This document shows, one piece after another, positions 31,306 to 40,237 of a DNA stretch of 40,237 nt. The position numbers and the translations under genes are program-made. The stretch spans positions 1 through 40,237 of the forward strand of contig JAGWXV010000004.1 in the NCBI GenBank assembly GCA_018969705.1, given 5' to 3'. Source of the DNA: Betaproteobacteria bacterium (GTDB lineage Bacteria; Pseudomonadota; Gammaproteobacteria; Burkholderiales; Burkholderiaceae_A). A model generated the notes under the pieces. It worked only from the letters and a program-made list of their open reading frames with translations, was not told where the DNA came from and did no database searches. How positions within the stretch are numbered: position 1 is the first letter of the stretch; each line of letters begins with the position of its first letter.

Positions 31306-32385
31306 ATGAAGCCCAGCCTGCTGGCCAAACTCCAGCAGCTGGCCGAACGCCTTGAGGCGGTCGACCGTCTGCTGTCAGCGCCCGACGCCACCGATCGCAT
31401 GGATGAGTTTCGAAAACTCTCCAAAGAACGTTCGGATCTCGCGCCTGTGGTGGCAGGCTTTCACGACTATCAACGATTAGAAGCCGACTTGTCCGCCGCC
31501 CAGGACTGGATGAATGATCCTGAGCTTAAGGAATTTGCCCAGGAAGAGATTCTTCGGCTGAAGACAGCAGTCGAAGAAAAAGATGCGGCCCTGCAATTGT
31601 TGCTGCTACCGAAAGACCCAAATGATGAGCGCAATGTCATTCTTGAAATTCGGGCAGGCACCGGCGGGGATGAATCGGCGCTTTTTTCGGCGGATTTGCT
31701 ACGCATGTATATGCGGTTTGCGGAGCGCAATCGCTGGCAGGCCGAAATCTTATCTGCCAATGCCTCGGACCTTGGGGGCTATAAGGAAGTCATCGTGCGT
31801 ATCGCTGGCAATGGCGCGTACTCCAAACTGAAATTTGAGTCTGGTGGCCATCGGGTCCAGCGGGTCCCCCAGACCGAGACCCAGGGCCGGATCCATACTT
31901 CGGCCTGCACGGTGGCAGTACTGCCTGAGGCCGACGAAGTCGCTGAAGTCATCTTTTCCCCCGATGAATTAAGAATCGATGTTTTTCGGGCCTCCGGCGC
32001 GGGTGGCCAGCATGTCAATAAAACGGAATCGGCAGTTCGCATCACCCACCTGCCAACAGGCCTTGTGGCGGAATGCCAGGACGATCGCAGTCAGCACAAA
32101 AACAAGGAGCGGGCCCTAAAGGTTCTGGCAGCCCGTGTTCGTGATCAGCAGATGCGTGAGCTACACGCTAAAGAGGCTAGTGCACGTAAGCTGATGATCG
32201 GATCGGGCGATCGATCTGAGAGGATTCGAACCTACAACTTTCCACAGGGCCGAATCACCGACCACCGTATCAACCTCACCCTTTACAAGATCGATGCCAT
32301 GATGGATGGCGATCTGGCTGAACTCACGCAGACCCTGATGTCGGAGCACCAGGCCGAGCAGCTCTCGGCAATGGCCGATGCTTGA
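31306..32385 (+). CDS. prfA: peptide chain release factor 1
   Basis: [75 protein letters not shown]. Confidence 0.98.
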   Translation: MKPSLLAKLQQLAERLEAVDRLLSAPDATDRMDEFRKLSKERSDLAPVVAGFHDYQRLEADLSAAQDWMNDPELKEFAQEEILRLKTAVEEKDAALQLLLLPKDPNDERNVILEIRAGTGGDESALFSADLLRMYMRFAERNRWQAEILSANASDLGGYKEVIVRIAGNGAYSKLKFESGGHRVQRVPQTETQGRIHTSACTVAVLPEADEVAEVIFSPDELRIDVFRASGAGGQHVNKTESAVRITHLPTGLVAECQDDRSQHKNKERALKVLAARVRDQQMRELHAKEASARKLMIGSGDRSERIRTYNFPQGRITDHRINLTLYKIDAMMDGDLAELTQTLMSEHQAEQLSAMADA

Positions 32386-33229
32386 CGATTTACTGAATGC
32401 CTCAGGCCTGCCGCGCCGAGAGGCAATCGCCCTGCTTGAGGCAGCAAGTGGGCTGCGCCGTGAGGCCCTGATTGCACATGGATCGGATCCCACGCCCTCC
32501 GAGGTTCAAGCGCTTTTTGAGCGCATGGTGGCCCAGCGCAGGCTTGGCGTGCCGATCGCCTACCTGACGGGATTTCGCGAATTTTATGGCCGCTCGTTTT
32601 GGGTCAGCCCTGCAACGCTAATTCCCAGGATTGAGACCGAGCTTCTGATTGACACGGTGATTGACTTAACCCGAGCGGCTGAGAGGCCGCTTCGGCTTGC
32701 GGATCTGGGTACTGGCAGCGGCTGCATCGGCATAACATTGGCTTTAGAAATTCGGTCAGCAGAAATCACGGCGACTGACCGGTCCGCGGCGGCCTTACAG
32801 GTGGCCCGCAATAATGCGGCCTTCCTCGGGGCAGCGCCAAAGACCCGCTTTTTTGAAGGCAGCTGGTTTGATGCCTTGCCTCGCGATCGCGTGAAATATC
32901 ATGGCCTGATCAGTAATCCACCCTATGTTAGCGCTGGGGATCCGCATCTGTCGCGGGGGGATCTTCGCTTTGAGCCAAAAGCCGCGCTCAGTCCAGCCGC
33001 TACTGGGGATGGCACCACGGCGCAGTCCGACGGGCTCAGCGACATCGCCATCCTTGCCACCGGCGCCCCAGAGTGGCTTGAAACTGGTGGATTTTTGCTG
33101 GTCGAACACGGATCAGAGCAGCAGGCGGCTGTCATTGAATTGTTTCGTCAGGCAGGCCTCACGAGAGTCCGGGGCCTCGTCGATGATCAGTCACTGCCGC
33201 GGGCGGTGATTGGGTTTCGGGCCAGCTAA
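32378..33229 (+). CDS. prmC: release factor glutamine methyltransferase
   Basis: [61 protein letters not shown] motif. Confidence 0.96.
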   Translation: MLDDLLNASGLPRREAIALLEAASGLRREALIAHGSDPTPSEVQALFERMVAQRRLGVPIAYLTGFREFYGRSFWVSPATLIPRIETELLIDTVIDLTRAAERPLRLADLGTGSGCIGITLALEIRSAEITATDRSAAALQVARNNAAFLGAAPKTRFFEGSWFDALPRDRVKYHGLISNPPYVSAGDPHLSRGDLRFEPKAALSPAATGDGTTAQSDGLSDIAILATGAPEWLETGGFLLVEHGSEQQAAVIELFRQAGLTRVRGLVDDQSLPRAVIGFRAS

Positions 33230-33260
33230 AGTAAACTTTCAACTTCTTTGGAGGCAGGAC

Positions 33261-33584
33261 ATGGACGTAAAAGAATTCATTCAAAAAACCGTTTCGGAAC
33301 ACCCGGTGGTGCTTTTTATGAAAGGCACCGCACAGTTTCCTCAGTGCGGCTTTTCCGGCCGTGCGATTCAGCTGCTTAAGGCCTGCGATGTAAAAAATGT
33401 GGTGACTGTCAATGTGCTGGATGATGACGGCATCCGACAGGGCATTAAAGACTTCTCGAACTGGCCGACTATTCCGCAGCTGTATGTGGGCGGTGAGTTC
33501 GTCGGGGGCTCGGACATCATGGGTGAGATGTACGAAAGCGGAGAGCTGAAAAAGGTGCTGGAGTCGGCCGGCGCAACTGGCTAA
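33261..33584 (+). CDS. grxD: monothiol glutaredoxin, Grx4 family
   Basis: VVLFMKGTAQFPQCGFSGRAIQLLK (CGFS), NWPTIPQLYVGGEFVGGSDIMGEMYESGEL. Start ATG 33261 with SD GGAGG. Confidence 0.96.
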   Translation: MDVKEFIQKTVSEHPVVLFMKGTAQFPQCGFSGRAIQLLKACDVKNVVTVNVLDDDGIRQGIKDFSNWPTIPQLYVGGEFVGGSDIMGEMYESGELKKVLESAGATG

Positions 33585-33591
33585 TTCAAGG

Positions 33592-33618
33592 CATACGCAG
33601 ACATTTTGTCTGCGTATG
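33592..33618. terminator. bidirectional terminator-like hairpin between grxD and tRNA-Thr
   Basis: CATACGCAGAC-ATTTT-GTCTGCGTATG perfect 11-bp stem between convergent units; no strong T tract on either side. Confidence 0.6.
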
Positions 33619-33626
33619 AATAGGGG

Positions 33627-33699
<73 letters not shown>

Positions 33700-33706
33700 G
33701 AAAAAC

Positions 33707-34168
33707 TTATTTTACGCGAGTCAGTTTCGGACGGCCGCCTGCAGGTGGTCGTGGCGGGTCCTCAGTGATCGATAAGCCTGCAGCAGGCTGCGCTTCGGAC
33801 TCCTGCACCGCCTGCAGATGCGGCTCGACCTCCGCCAATGGTTTGCTGACCTCAAACGCCATGCCGTTGCCGGTTTCCTTGGCGTAAATCGCGACCACAT
33901 TTTCTATTGGCACCATGATCTCGTGGACCCGGCCAGAGAATCGGGCCTGAAAGCTAATGACATCGTTGGCAATCATTAACCGATCAGTCGCAAGACTGCT
34001 GACATTGAGCACAATTTCGCCATTGCGCACATGTTCTTTGGGCACCTGGACCTGCCCATTGACCGATACCGCCAGGTAAGGCGTTAACCCATTATCCGAG
34101 CACCACTCGTGGATTGCTCGGATCAGGTAAGGCCTGGTGGACGATGGGGTTGATTCGGTCATGCCCAA
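33707..34168 (-). CDS. sspB: ClpXP protease specificity-enhancing factor SspB
   Basis: RPYLIRAIHEWCSDNGLTPYLAV, ISFQARFSGRVHEIMVPIENVVAIYAKETG; C-terminal basic tail LTRVK. Confidence 0.93.
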   Translation of the reverse strand: MGMTESTPSSTRPYLIRAIHEWCSDNGLTPYLAVSVNGQVQVPKEHVRNGEIVLNVSSLATDRLMIANDVISFQARFSGRVHEIMVPIENVVAIYAKETGNGMAFEVSKPLAEVEPHLQAVQESEAQPAAGLSITEDPPRPPAGGRPKLTRVK

Positions 34169-34171
34169 AGA

Positions 34172-34771
34172 TTAACGACGCATGATTTTTTCAGGCGGCG
34201 TTAGGGCCTCAAAAAATGCGGGTCGCGAAAAAATACGCTCTGCATACTTCTGAACTGGTGCTGCGGTTTTGGGCAGCTCGATGCCGTAGTACTCCAGCCG
34301 CCACAACAACGGCGCCAGGGCAACATCAATCATCGAGAAGTCCTCGCCCAGCATGAATTTATTTTTTGTTACAACAGGCGCTAACTGGGCAAGGCGATCC
34401 CTGACCAAGACGCGGGCCTTATCAATTTTTTTGGCGTCTTGTTTTTCTAAGGCTTCGACGTGTACGAAGAGCTCCCGCTCAAAATTAAACAGTAAAAGCC
34501 GCGCACGGCCGCGCTGTACGGGATCCGCCGGCATCAATTGCGGATGGGGAAACCGCTCATCAATGTATTCGTTGATGATGTTGGATTCATACAAAATCAG
34601 ATCGCGCTCAACCAGAATTGGAACCTGGCCATAGGGATTCATGACTGAAATGTCCTCGGGCTTATTAAAAAGATCAACATCCCGAATCTCAAAATCCATG
34701 CCCTTTTCAAACAACACAAAACGGCAACGATGACTAAACGGGCAGGTGGTTCCGGAGTAGAGGACCATCAT
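34172..34771 (-). CDS. sspA: stringent starvation protein A (GST-fold)
   Basis: LYSGTTCPFSHRCRFVLFEKGMDFEI, NPYGQVPILVERDLILYESNIINEYIDERFPHPQLMP. Confidence 0.94.
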   Translation of the reverse strand: MMVLYSGTTCPFSHRCRFVLFEKGMDFEIRDVDLFNKPEDISVMNPYGQVPILVERDLILYESNIINEYIDERFPHPQLMPADPVQRGRARLLLFNFERELFVHVEALEKQDAKKIDKARVLVRDRLAQLAPVVTKNKFMLGEDFSMIDVALAPLLWRLEYYGIELPKTAAPVQKYAERIFSRPAFFEALTPPEKIMRR

Positions 34772-34842
34772 GATGGAGCATTCCTTAAAGAAGAAGGGCG
34801 GGAAAGGCCCCCGCCCTTATGCGAAACAAACGAAAACCAGTC

Positions 34843-35532
34843 CTACTTGATGTTTTTCCAGTAGACCTTATTTAAGCGCCAGGCCAGCACGAAGAATATG
34901 GCCAGGAATGCCATAACCACCATGCCGATAGTCTTGCGTGAGAATTGGGCAGGCTCGGCAACATAGTTTAAAAATGCAGCCAGATCGCCGACCATCGAAT
35001 CAAACTCAGCGGGTGATTTAGACTTCTGTGCATCCCAAAGCACATGCGGCATGCCCACGCCAACATAAGTCTTATTGTTCCAGCCAGTCGGACGGCTGGC
35101 ATCTTCGTAGTAGGTTCTCAGAAATGTGTAGATCCAATCGGTGCCCGCACCGGAGTGGGACGAACGCGAGCGGGCTGTGACAGAAAGGTCTGGGGGTGCA
35201 GCACCAAACCAGTCTTTCGCCTCGGCGCGATTTAATGAAGTCCGGATATAGTCGCCCGGCTTTGCTCCGGGCGGCATGACGGCCTTGATCTGCTCTTCGG
35301 TCATGCCGATGTCGGCTAGCCGGCTGTAGCGCATCGCCGATAGTCCATGGCAGCCCAGGCAATACGACATGAAGGTCTTGGCACCATTTTGCATTGCTGC
35401 CCGATCGGAGAGCTTCTGCGCCGGGATCGCATCCAAGGCCACCGGGCCGCCAGCCGCAAAAGCCGCGGGGGCGACGGCGAAAGCCAGCGATGCGGCGATT
35501 GCCGCCAGAAAGGATTTAAAAATTTTTTTCAT
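34843..35532 (-). CDS. petC: ubiquinol-cytochrome c reductase cytochrome c1
   Basis: SYCLGCHGLSAMRYSRL haem motif, PPDLSVTARSR, GVGMPHVLW; C-terminal TM. Start at MKKIFKSFL (track ORF 35556). Confidence 0.95.
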   Translation of the reverse strand: MKKIFKSFLAAIAASLAFAVAPAAFAAGGPVALDAIPAQKLSDRAAMQNGAKTFMSYCLGCHGLSAMRYSRLADIGMTEEQIKAVMPPGAKPGDYIRTSLNRAEAKDWFGAAPPDLSVTARSRSSHSGAGTDWIYTFLRTYYEDASRPTGWNNKTYVGVGMPHVLWDAQKSKSPAEFDSMVGDLAAFLNYVAEPAQFSRKTIGMVVMAFLAIFFVLAWRLNKVYWKNIK

Positions 35533-35555
35533 GGTGAGGTCCTTGGCGCGGCGCA

Positions 35556-36959
35556 TTAATGAGGCTTGAACGTCACGCGTTCGGGAACAGGCTTGAAGTC
35601 TCCGATCCGTGACCAGATCGGCATGAGCGCAAAAAACGCGAAGTAAAACACGGTGCCCACCAGCGAGTAGGCCTGGCCGAACGGGAAGGGAGGCAGCACG
35701 CCGAGATAGCCCAGGATGAAGAAGTTCACCAGGAACACCATGTAAAGCGCCTTGTGCCAGTTCGGACGATAACGAATCGACTTCACAGGGCTGTAGTCTA
35801 GCCAGGGCAAGAAAAACAAAATAATAACGGCGCCGCCCATGATCACCACGCCCCAGAACTTGGCATCGAATACACGGAAGGTGATGGCCAACACCAGCAG
35901 GGCTGCGATTGCGCCGGCTTTAATCATCATCGGCCAGCGGGCACGCAAGACCGCAAGGGCGCCAAGCCCGGCAGAGGCCACCATGATCCAGGTAAACAGA
36001 TCCGTGACAGCACGGAGCATGGAATAAAACGGTGTGAAGTACCAGACTGGCGCGATGTGCGGCGGCGTCACCAGGGGATCAGCAGGGATGAAATTATTAA
36101 ATTCCAAGAAATAGCCGCCGAGCTCGGGAGCAAAAAATACGACCGCGCAAAACAGAATCAAAAAGCCCGCGATTCCCAAGATGTCATGTACGGAGTAATA
36201 CGGATGAAAGGGAATGCCATCAAGCGGGATGCCCTCTGCATTTTTGTTTTTCTTAATTTCCACGCCATCGGGATTGTTGGAGCCGACTTCATGCAGGGCG
36301 ATGATGTGGGCCGCAACCAGGCCCACCAGCACGAGCGGGATCGCAATGACGTGAAACGCAAAGAAACGATTCAAGGTGGCATCGCCCACCACAAAGTCGC
36401 CGCGGATCCAGACCGAGAGATCTGGGCCAATGAGCGGAACAGCGGAGAAAAGATTCACGATCACCTGGGCTCCCCAGTAGGACATCTGGCCCCAAGGAAG
36501 CAGGTAGCCAAAGAAGGCTTCTGCCATCAGACACAGGAAGATCGCGCAGCCGAATATCCAGATGAGTTCACGGGGGCTGCGATAAGAGCCATAGATCAGT
36601 CCGCGCCACATATGGAGATAGACCACCACGAAAAACGCCGAAGCGCCTGTGGAGTGCATGTAACGGATGAGCCAGCCGAAGGGAACCTCGCGCATGATGT
36701 ATTCCACGCTGGCAAAGGCCACCGGAACGCCTGCGGCGTTTAACGATGCATCCGGCTTGTAGTGCATGGTCAGAAAAATGCCGGTGATGATCTGCAGGGC
36801 CAGCACCACCATGGCCAGCGAACCAAAGAAATAAAAGAAATTAAAGTTCTTCGGAGCGTAATACTCCGAGAGGTGTTCTTTATAAAGCTTGGTCAGAGGG
36901 AATCGGGTATCGATCCATCCGAGTAGGCCGGTGGTGGTGACATTCTTTTCAGAGGCCAT
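35556..36959 (-). CDS. petB: ubiquinol-cytochrome c reductase cytochrome b
   Basis: FFYFFGSLAMVVLALQIITGIFLTMHY, RYMHSTGASAFFVVVYLHMWRGLIYGSYRSPRE, GYLLPWGQMSYWGAQVIVNLFSAVPLIG. Confidence 0.97.
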   Translation of the reverse strand: MASEKNVTTTGLLGWIDTRFPLTKLYKEHLSEYYAPKNFNFFYFFGSLAMVVLALQIITGIFLTMHYKPDASLNAAGVPVAFASVEYIMREVPFGWLIRYMHSTGASAFFVVVYLHMWRGLIYGSYRSPRELIWIFGCAIFLCLMAEAFFGYLLPWGQMSYWGAQVIVNLFSAVPLIGPDLSVWIRGDFVVGDATLNRFFAFHVIAIPLVLVGLVAAHIIALHEVGSNNPDGVEIKKNKNAEGIPLDGIPFHPYYSVHDILGIAGFLILFCAVVFFAPELGGYFLEFNNFIPADPLVTPPHIAPVWYFTPFYSMLRAVTDLFTWIMVASAGLGALAVLRARWPMMIKAGAIAALLVLAITFRVFDAKFWGVVIMGGAVIILFFLPWLDYSPVKSIRYRPNWHKALYMVFLVNFFILGYLGVLPPFPFGQAYSLVGTVFYFAFFALMPIWSRIGDFKPVPERVTFKPH

Positions 36960-37025
36960 GCAATTCTCCGCGAGCTCAGGTCTAACTTATCGACTTAAAA
37001 ATTTAAAAGCGCCAGACAAAACGAA

Positions 37026-37664
37026 TCAGGCCTCGCCCTTTTCATCCTTACCGACAACAATCCGCGTATCCGACAGGTACATGTGACGGGGGATTTCCAG
37101 GTTATCGGGCGCAGGCTTATTGGCATACACGCGGCCCGCATGATCGAAATTTGAACCATGGCAGGGGCAGAAGTAGCCACCTTGCCAGTCCGTGCCAAGG
37201 CCCGGCTGGTTGCCTGTGTCGAATTTGCTGACCGGCGAGCAGCCGAGATGGGTGCAGATGCCAACGGTCACCAGAAATTCCGGCTTAATCGAACGATGTC
37301 GATTCTTGGCGTAGGTCGGCGTCGGAAAGGCGGTCCGATCCGATTTTGGATCAGCAAGCTGGCCCTCAATTTTTTCTAGGGAGGCCAGCATCTCGGGAGT
37401 GCGGCGGACAATCCAGACGGGCTTGCCGCGCCACTCCACGGTCTTTAAGCCGCCAGGGGGAATATCGCCAATATCGACTTCAACCGGAGCGCCGGCAGAG
37501 CGGGCTTTTTCGGCTGGCGCCATCGAGGTCAGCAGGGGCACGGCGGTCGCGGCGGCAGCGACGCCCCCGGCCGCGCCGCAAGCAATCAGCCAGGTTCGGC
37601 GTTCAGATTTGGCGCTAGAGGAAGGCTGTGCGGGAAAACTAAGGTCTTGCGAGGTTTGAGACAT
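37026..37664 (-). CDS. petA: ubiquinol-cytochrome c reductase Rieske iron-sulfur subunit
   Basis: CTHLGCSPV and FCPCHGSNFDHAGRV cluster ligands; N-terminal TM. Confidence 0.96.
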   Translation of the reverse strand: MSQTSQDLSFPAQPSSSAKSERRTWLIACGAAGGVAAAATAVPLLTSMAPAEKARSAGAPVEVDIGDIPPGGLKTVEWRGKPVWIVRRTPEMLASLEKIEGQLADPKSDRTAFPTPTYAKNRHRSIKPEFLVTVGICTHLGCSPVSKFDTGNQPGLGTDWQGGYFCPCHGSNFDHAGRVYANKPAPDNLEIPRHMYLSDTRIVVGKDEKGEA

Positions 37665-37747
37665 AAAACCGCTCTTTCGACGTTCAAAGTTAGGGCAAAC
37701 AAGTATTTTAAGCCAGCCAAAAGTCCAGTTCCAGCAATAATGGCAGC

Positions 37748-38872
37748 ATGGTCCGACGTATTTGGCTCATTTTCGCCCAGGCCACCACGCTGGCCCTTGC
37801 TGCCCTGTTTGTGGTCCTGACCTTTAAGCCGCATTGGGTTGCCAATCTGGGCTCAGGCTCGGAGCCCGCCGGCTCGGGGGAGCTCGGCCTGCGCGAGGGA
37901 GGCTCTCCGATTGCGGCCCACGGCTATCGTGAGGCGGCCGCCCGGGCCATGCCGGCTGTGGTCTACATCTACACCACCCAAAAGGTCGCGGTCCCCAACC
38001 ACCCCCTTCTAAATGACCCGACATTTCGCAAGTTCTTTCGTGACCAGCCCGAGCGCGAGCCCACCGCGGGCCTGGGCTCTGGGGTCATCGTGTCCGAAAA
38101 AGGTTATGTTCTGACCAACCATCACGTGGTCTCGGGTGCCGAACAGATTGAAGTAGGCCTAGCGGATGGCCGAAGGGCGGGCGCAATCCTGGTGGGCACG
38201 GATCCCGATACCGACCTCGCGGTGCTGAAAATCTCACTGAACCGGCTTCCGGTAATTGCCTTTGGCCGGCCCACCGAGGCCCGGGTCGGCGACACCGTGC
38301 TGGCCATCGGCAATCCATTCGGTGTGGGCCAGACCGTGACCCAGGGCATCATCAGCGCGATGGGCCGCAGCCGTCTTGGCATCAACACTTACGAAAATTT
38401 TATTCAAACCGACGCGGCAATTAATCCGGGCAACTCGGGCGGCGCATTGATTGATACACAGGGTCAGCTACTGGGCATCAACACCGCGATCTATACCCGC
38501 TCGGGCGGCAACCAGGGAATCGGCTTTGCGATTCCGGCAGACACAGCGCGAATGGTGATGGAGGCATTGGTCACGAAAGGCAAGGTGAGCCGTGGCTATA
38601 TTGGCGTGGAGCCACGTGATGCAGTCGAAGGCGAGGGAAGCCTGATCGCTGGCGTATTAAGAAGCGGGCCTGCTGATGAGGCCGGCATTCGTCCAGGCGA
38701 TGTGGTGATCGCGGTGAACGATCGGCCGATTCGCAATATGACGGAACTCATGGCCATGGTCGCCGCAATCGCCCCCGGCAGCAAGGCCAAGTTCAAAGTG
38801 AGACGGCAGGATCAGGTCTTCGAGGCAAGCGTTAGTATCGCCGAGCGGCCCGCCATTGCAGCGAAACGCTAG
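37748..38872 (+). CDS. membrane-anchored Do/DegS-like serine protease with one PDZ domain
   Basis: H/D/S triad: YVLTNHHVVSGA, DPDTDLAVLKI, INPGNSGGALID; one C-terminal PDZ (GVLRSGPADEAGIRPGDVVIAVNDRPI). Confidence 0.94.
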   Translation: MVRRIWLIFAQATTLALAALFVVLTFKPHWVANLGSGSEPAGSGELGLREGGSPIAAHGYREAAARAMPAVVYIYTTQKVAVPNHPLLNDPTFRKFFRDQPEREPTAGLGSGVIVSEKGYVLTNHHVVSGAEQIEVGLADGRRAGAILVGTDPDTDLAVLKISLNRLPVIAFGRPTEARVGDTVLAIGNPFGVGQTVTQGIISAMGRSRLGINTYENFIQTDAAINPGNSGGALIDTQGQLLGINTAIYTRSGGNQGIGFAIPADTARMVMEALVTKGKVSRGYIGVEPRDAVEGEGSLIAGVLRSGPADEAGIRPGDVVIAVNDRPIRNMTELMAMVAAIAPGSKAKFKVRRQDQVFEASVSIAERPAIAAKR

Positions 38873-39633
38873 GCGGCTTCGGCGACTTTTTCGCGTGGTG
38901 TGATGTAGCGCGACATAAAGATGCCGAATTCATACAGCAGGATCATGGGCACGGCCAGCATGAACTGGCTGATGACATCCGGCGGCGTGACAATCGCTGC
39001 AATCACAAATGCAATCACGATGAAGTACGGACGAAACTCTCTGAGCTTTTCGATAGAGACTATTCCCAGCCGCACCAGTACCATCTCGACAACGGGTGTT
39101 TCAAAAGAAAGCCCAAACACGATAAAGAGCGTCAGCACAAAGCTTAAGTACTTATCAATGTCGGTGGCCATCTGAACGCCGCTGGGCGTGTAGGCGGCGA
39201 CAAACTTAAATACGGCAGGAAACACAAAGAAATAGGCAAAGGCCATGCCCAGCAGGAACAATAAAAAACTGCTCAAAATAATGGGTGCCGCAAGTTTCTT
39301 CTCGTGCTCATACAGGCCTGGAGCAATAAAGGCCCAAACCTGATACAGCACATACGGCAGGGCAATTACGAAGGCCACCATCATGGTGACTTTCATCGGC
39401 ACGAAAAACGGTGCGGTGACATCTGTGGCGATCATCGATGTGCCCGCAGGCAACGCACTCACCAACGGATCGGCAAGCAGCGAGTAAATATCCGGAGCCC
39501 AATAGACAAGTGCCAGAAAACAAATAATCACTGAGGCTGCAGCCCGCATCAGCCGATCGCGCAGCTCAATCAAGTGGGTAACAAAGCCCTCTTCTTTTTG
39601 GGCGGCTTCGTCTTTCTGTTCTGAATCAGTCAT
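38869..39633 (-). CDS. tatC: Sec-independent protein translocase TatC
   Basis: FVTHLIELRDRLMRAAASVIICF, FFVPMKVTMMVAFVIALPYVLYQVWAFIAPGLYEHEKK, FGLSFETPVVEMVLVRLGIV. Confidence 0.97.
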   Translation of the reverse strand: MTDSEQKDEAAQKEEGFVTHLIELRDRLMRAAASVIICFLALVYWAPDIYSLLADPLVSALPAGTSMIATDVTAPFFVPMKVTMMVAFVIALPYVLYQVWAFIAPGLYEHEKKLAAPIILSSFLLFLLGMAFAYFFVFPAVFKFVAAYTPSGVQMATDIDKYLSFVLTLFIVFGLSFETPVVEMVLVRLGIVSIEKLREFRPYFIVIAFVIAAIVTPPDVISQFMLAVPMILLYEFGIFMSRYITPREKVAEAA

Positions 39634-39643
39634 AAGTCAGGAG

Positions 39644-40108
39644 TTAATCACGGGGCCGCTTCACATGGAAACGCTTGCGAAGTCGGCCGCGGACACGTTC
39701 ACGGATACGACGCTGCTCTTGCTGCTCTGACCAGGAGGGCTCAGGCGCATGAATGTGGGTGCCGAATTGACGCGTCAGCGGCGACGAAGCGGCTGCCGGC
39801 TCACCAAAACCCTCCCAGGCATCGGCGGTCTGCGACAGATCAGATGTCACCGCACCCACCTCAGACTCCACACGCTGGACTCCACTTTGAATTTGTTGGC
39901 CGACGTCTTGGACCTGCTGCTGCACTTTTCTTAGTTCATCGAGATCCATTTGTCGCTGGATATCAGTCTTCACATCACTGACATAGCGCTGCGCCCGGCC
40001 AATCAGCGCCCCCAGCGTTCGCGTGGCCACCGGTAACCGCTTAGGCCCCACCACCACCAAGGCAACGAGGCCGATTACAACAAGTTCGGAGAATCCGATA
40101 TCAAACAT
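39644..40108 (-). CDS. tatB: Sec-independent protein translocase TatB
   Basis: MFDIGFSELVVIGLVALVVVGPKRLPVATRTLG. Confidence 0.94.
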   Translation of the reverse strand: MFDIGFSELVVIGLVALVVVGPKRLPVATRTLGALIGRAQRYVSDVKTDIQRQMDLDELRKVQQQVQDVGQQIQSGVQRVESEVGAVTSDLSQTADAWEGFGEPAAASSPLTRQFGTHIHAPEPSWSEQQEQRRIRERVRGRLRKRFHVKRPRD

Positions 40109-40189
40109 AGCCTGCGGGGATCAGAGGCGCCAACGCACTGCAGCCTCAAGAAGTGAAAGGTCCGACAGCATGCTGCGGACCCGATGCCA

Positions 40190-40237
40190 TTAGCTGGGAG
40201 TTTTGTCCTTGGCCTGAACGTCGATGGTCGGGGCCTC
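40190..40237 (-). CDS. tatA: C-terminal fragment of probable TatA (runs off window edge)
   Basis: Minus-strand reading EAPTIDVQAKDKTPS* immediately upstream of tatB; assigned by position and hydrophilic TatA-like tail. Confidence 0.5.
   Translation of the reverse strand, partial: EAPTIDVQAKDKTPS

Noticed and set aside
36057-36743. 228-aa + strand ORF antisense to petB
   Set aside because: Charged low-complexity mirror of a strongly conserved cytochrome b gene; typical shadow ORF.

Overview
The window looks like a betaproteobacterial (probably Burkholderiales) chromosome segment; this is inferred from gene content and order. It starts inside a 16S rRNA gene on the minus strand (5' part only), with a recognisable rrn leader (boxA) and a sigma70-type promoter. 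Next is a minus-strand rpe-trpE-[GT9]-trpG-trpD-trpC operon, in which an AT-rich heptosyltransferase-like gene sits between trpE and trpG. Housekeeping genes follow: mltA, dsbC-like, a ubiH-type monooxygenase and tRNA-Phe. Right after tRNA-Phe is an IS481-type transposase remnant, then a low-GC islet (about 11.2-16.7 kb) with five methyltransferase genes (two FkbM type, one predicted exported) and one glycosyltransferase. The remainder is largely conserved core: DUF1330, aroG-type DAHP synthase, cytochrome c, ubiJ-like, Tim44-like, ubiE, DUF971, phoBR, a giant FAD/4Fe-4S oxidoreductase, ilvA, an orphan response regulator, hemA-prfA-prmC-grxD, tRNA-Thr at the 3' end of sspAB, petABC, a Do-like protease and tatABC. 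No CRISPR array, prophage or known defence system was seen. The least ordinary items are the methyltransferase islet, the glycosyltransferase coupled to trpG, a 27-codon membrane micro-ORF between rpe and mltA, and the palindromic/hairpin elements upstream of the orphan response regulator and the first FkbM gene.
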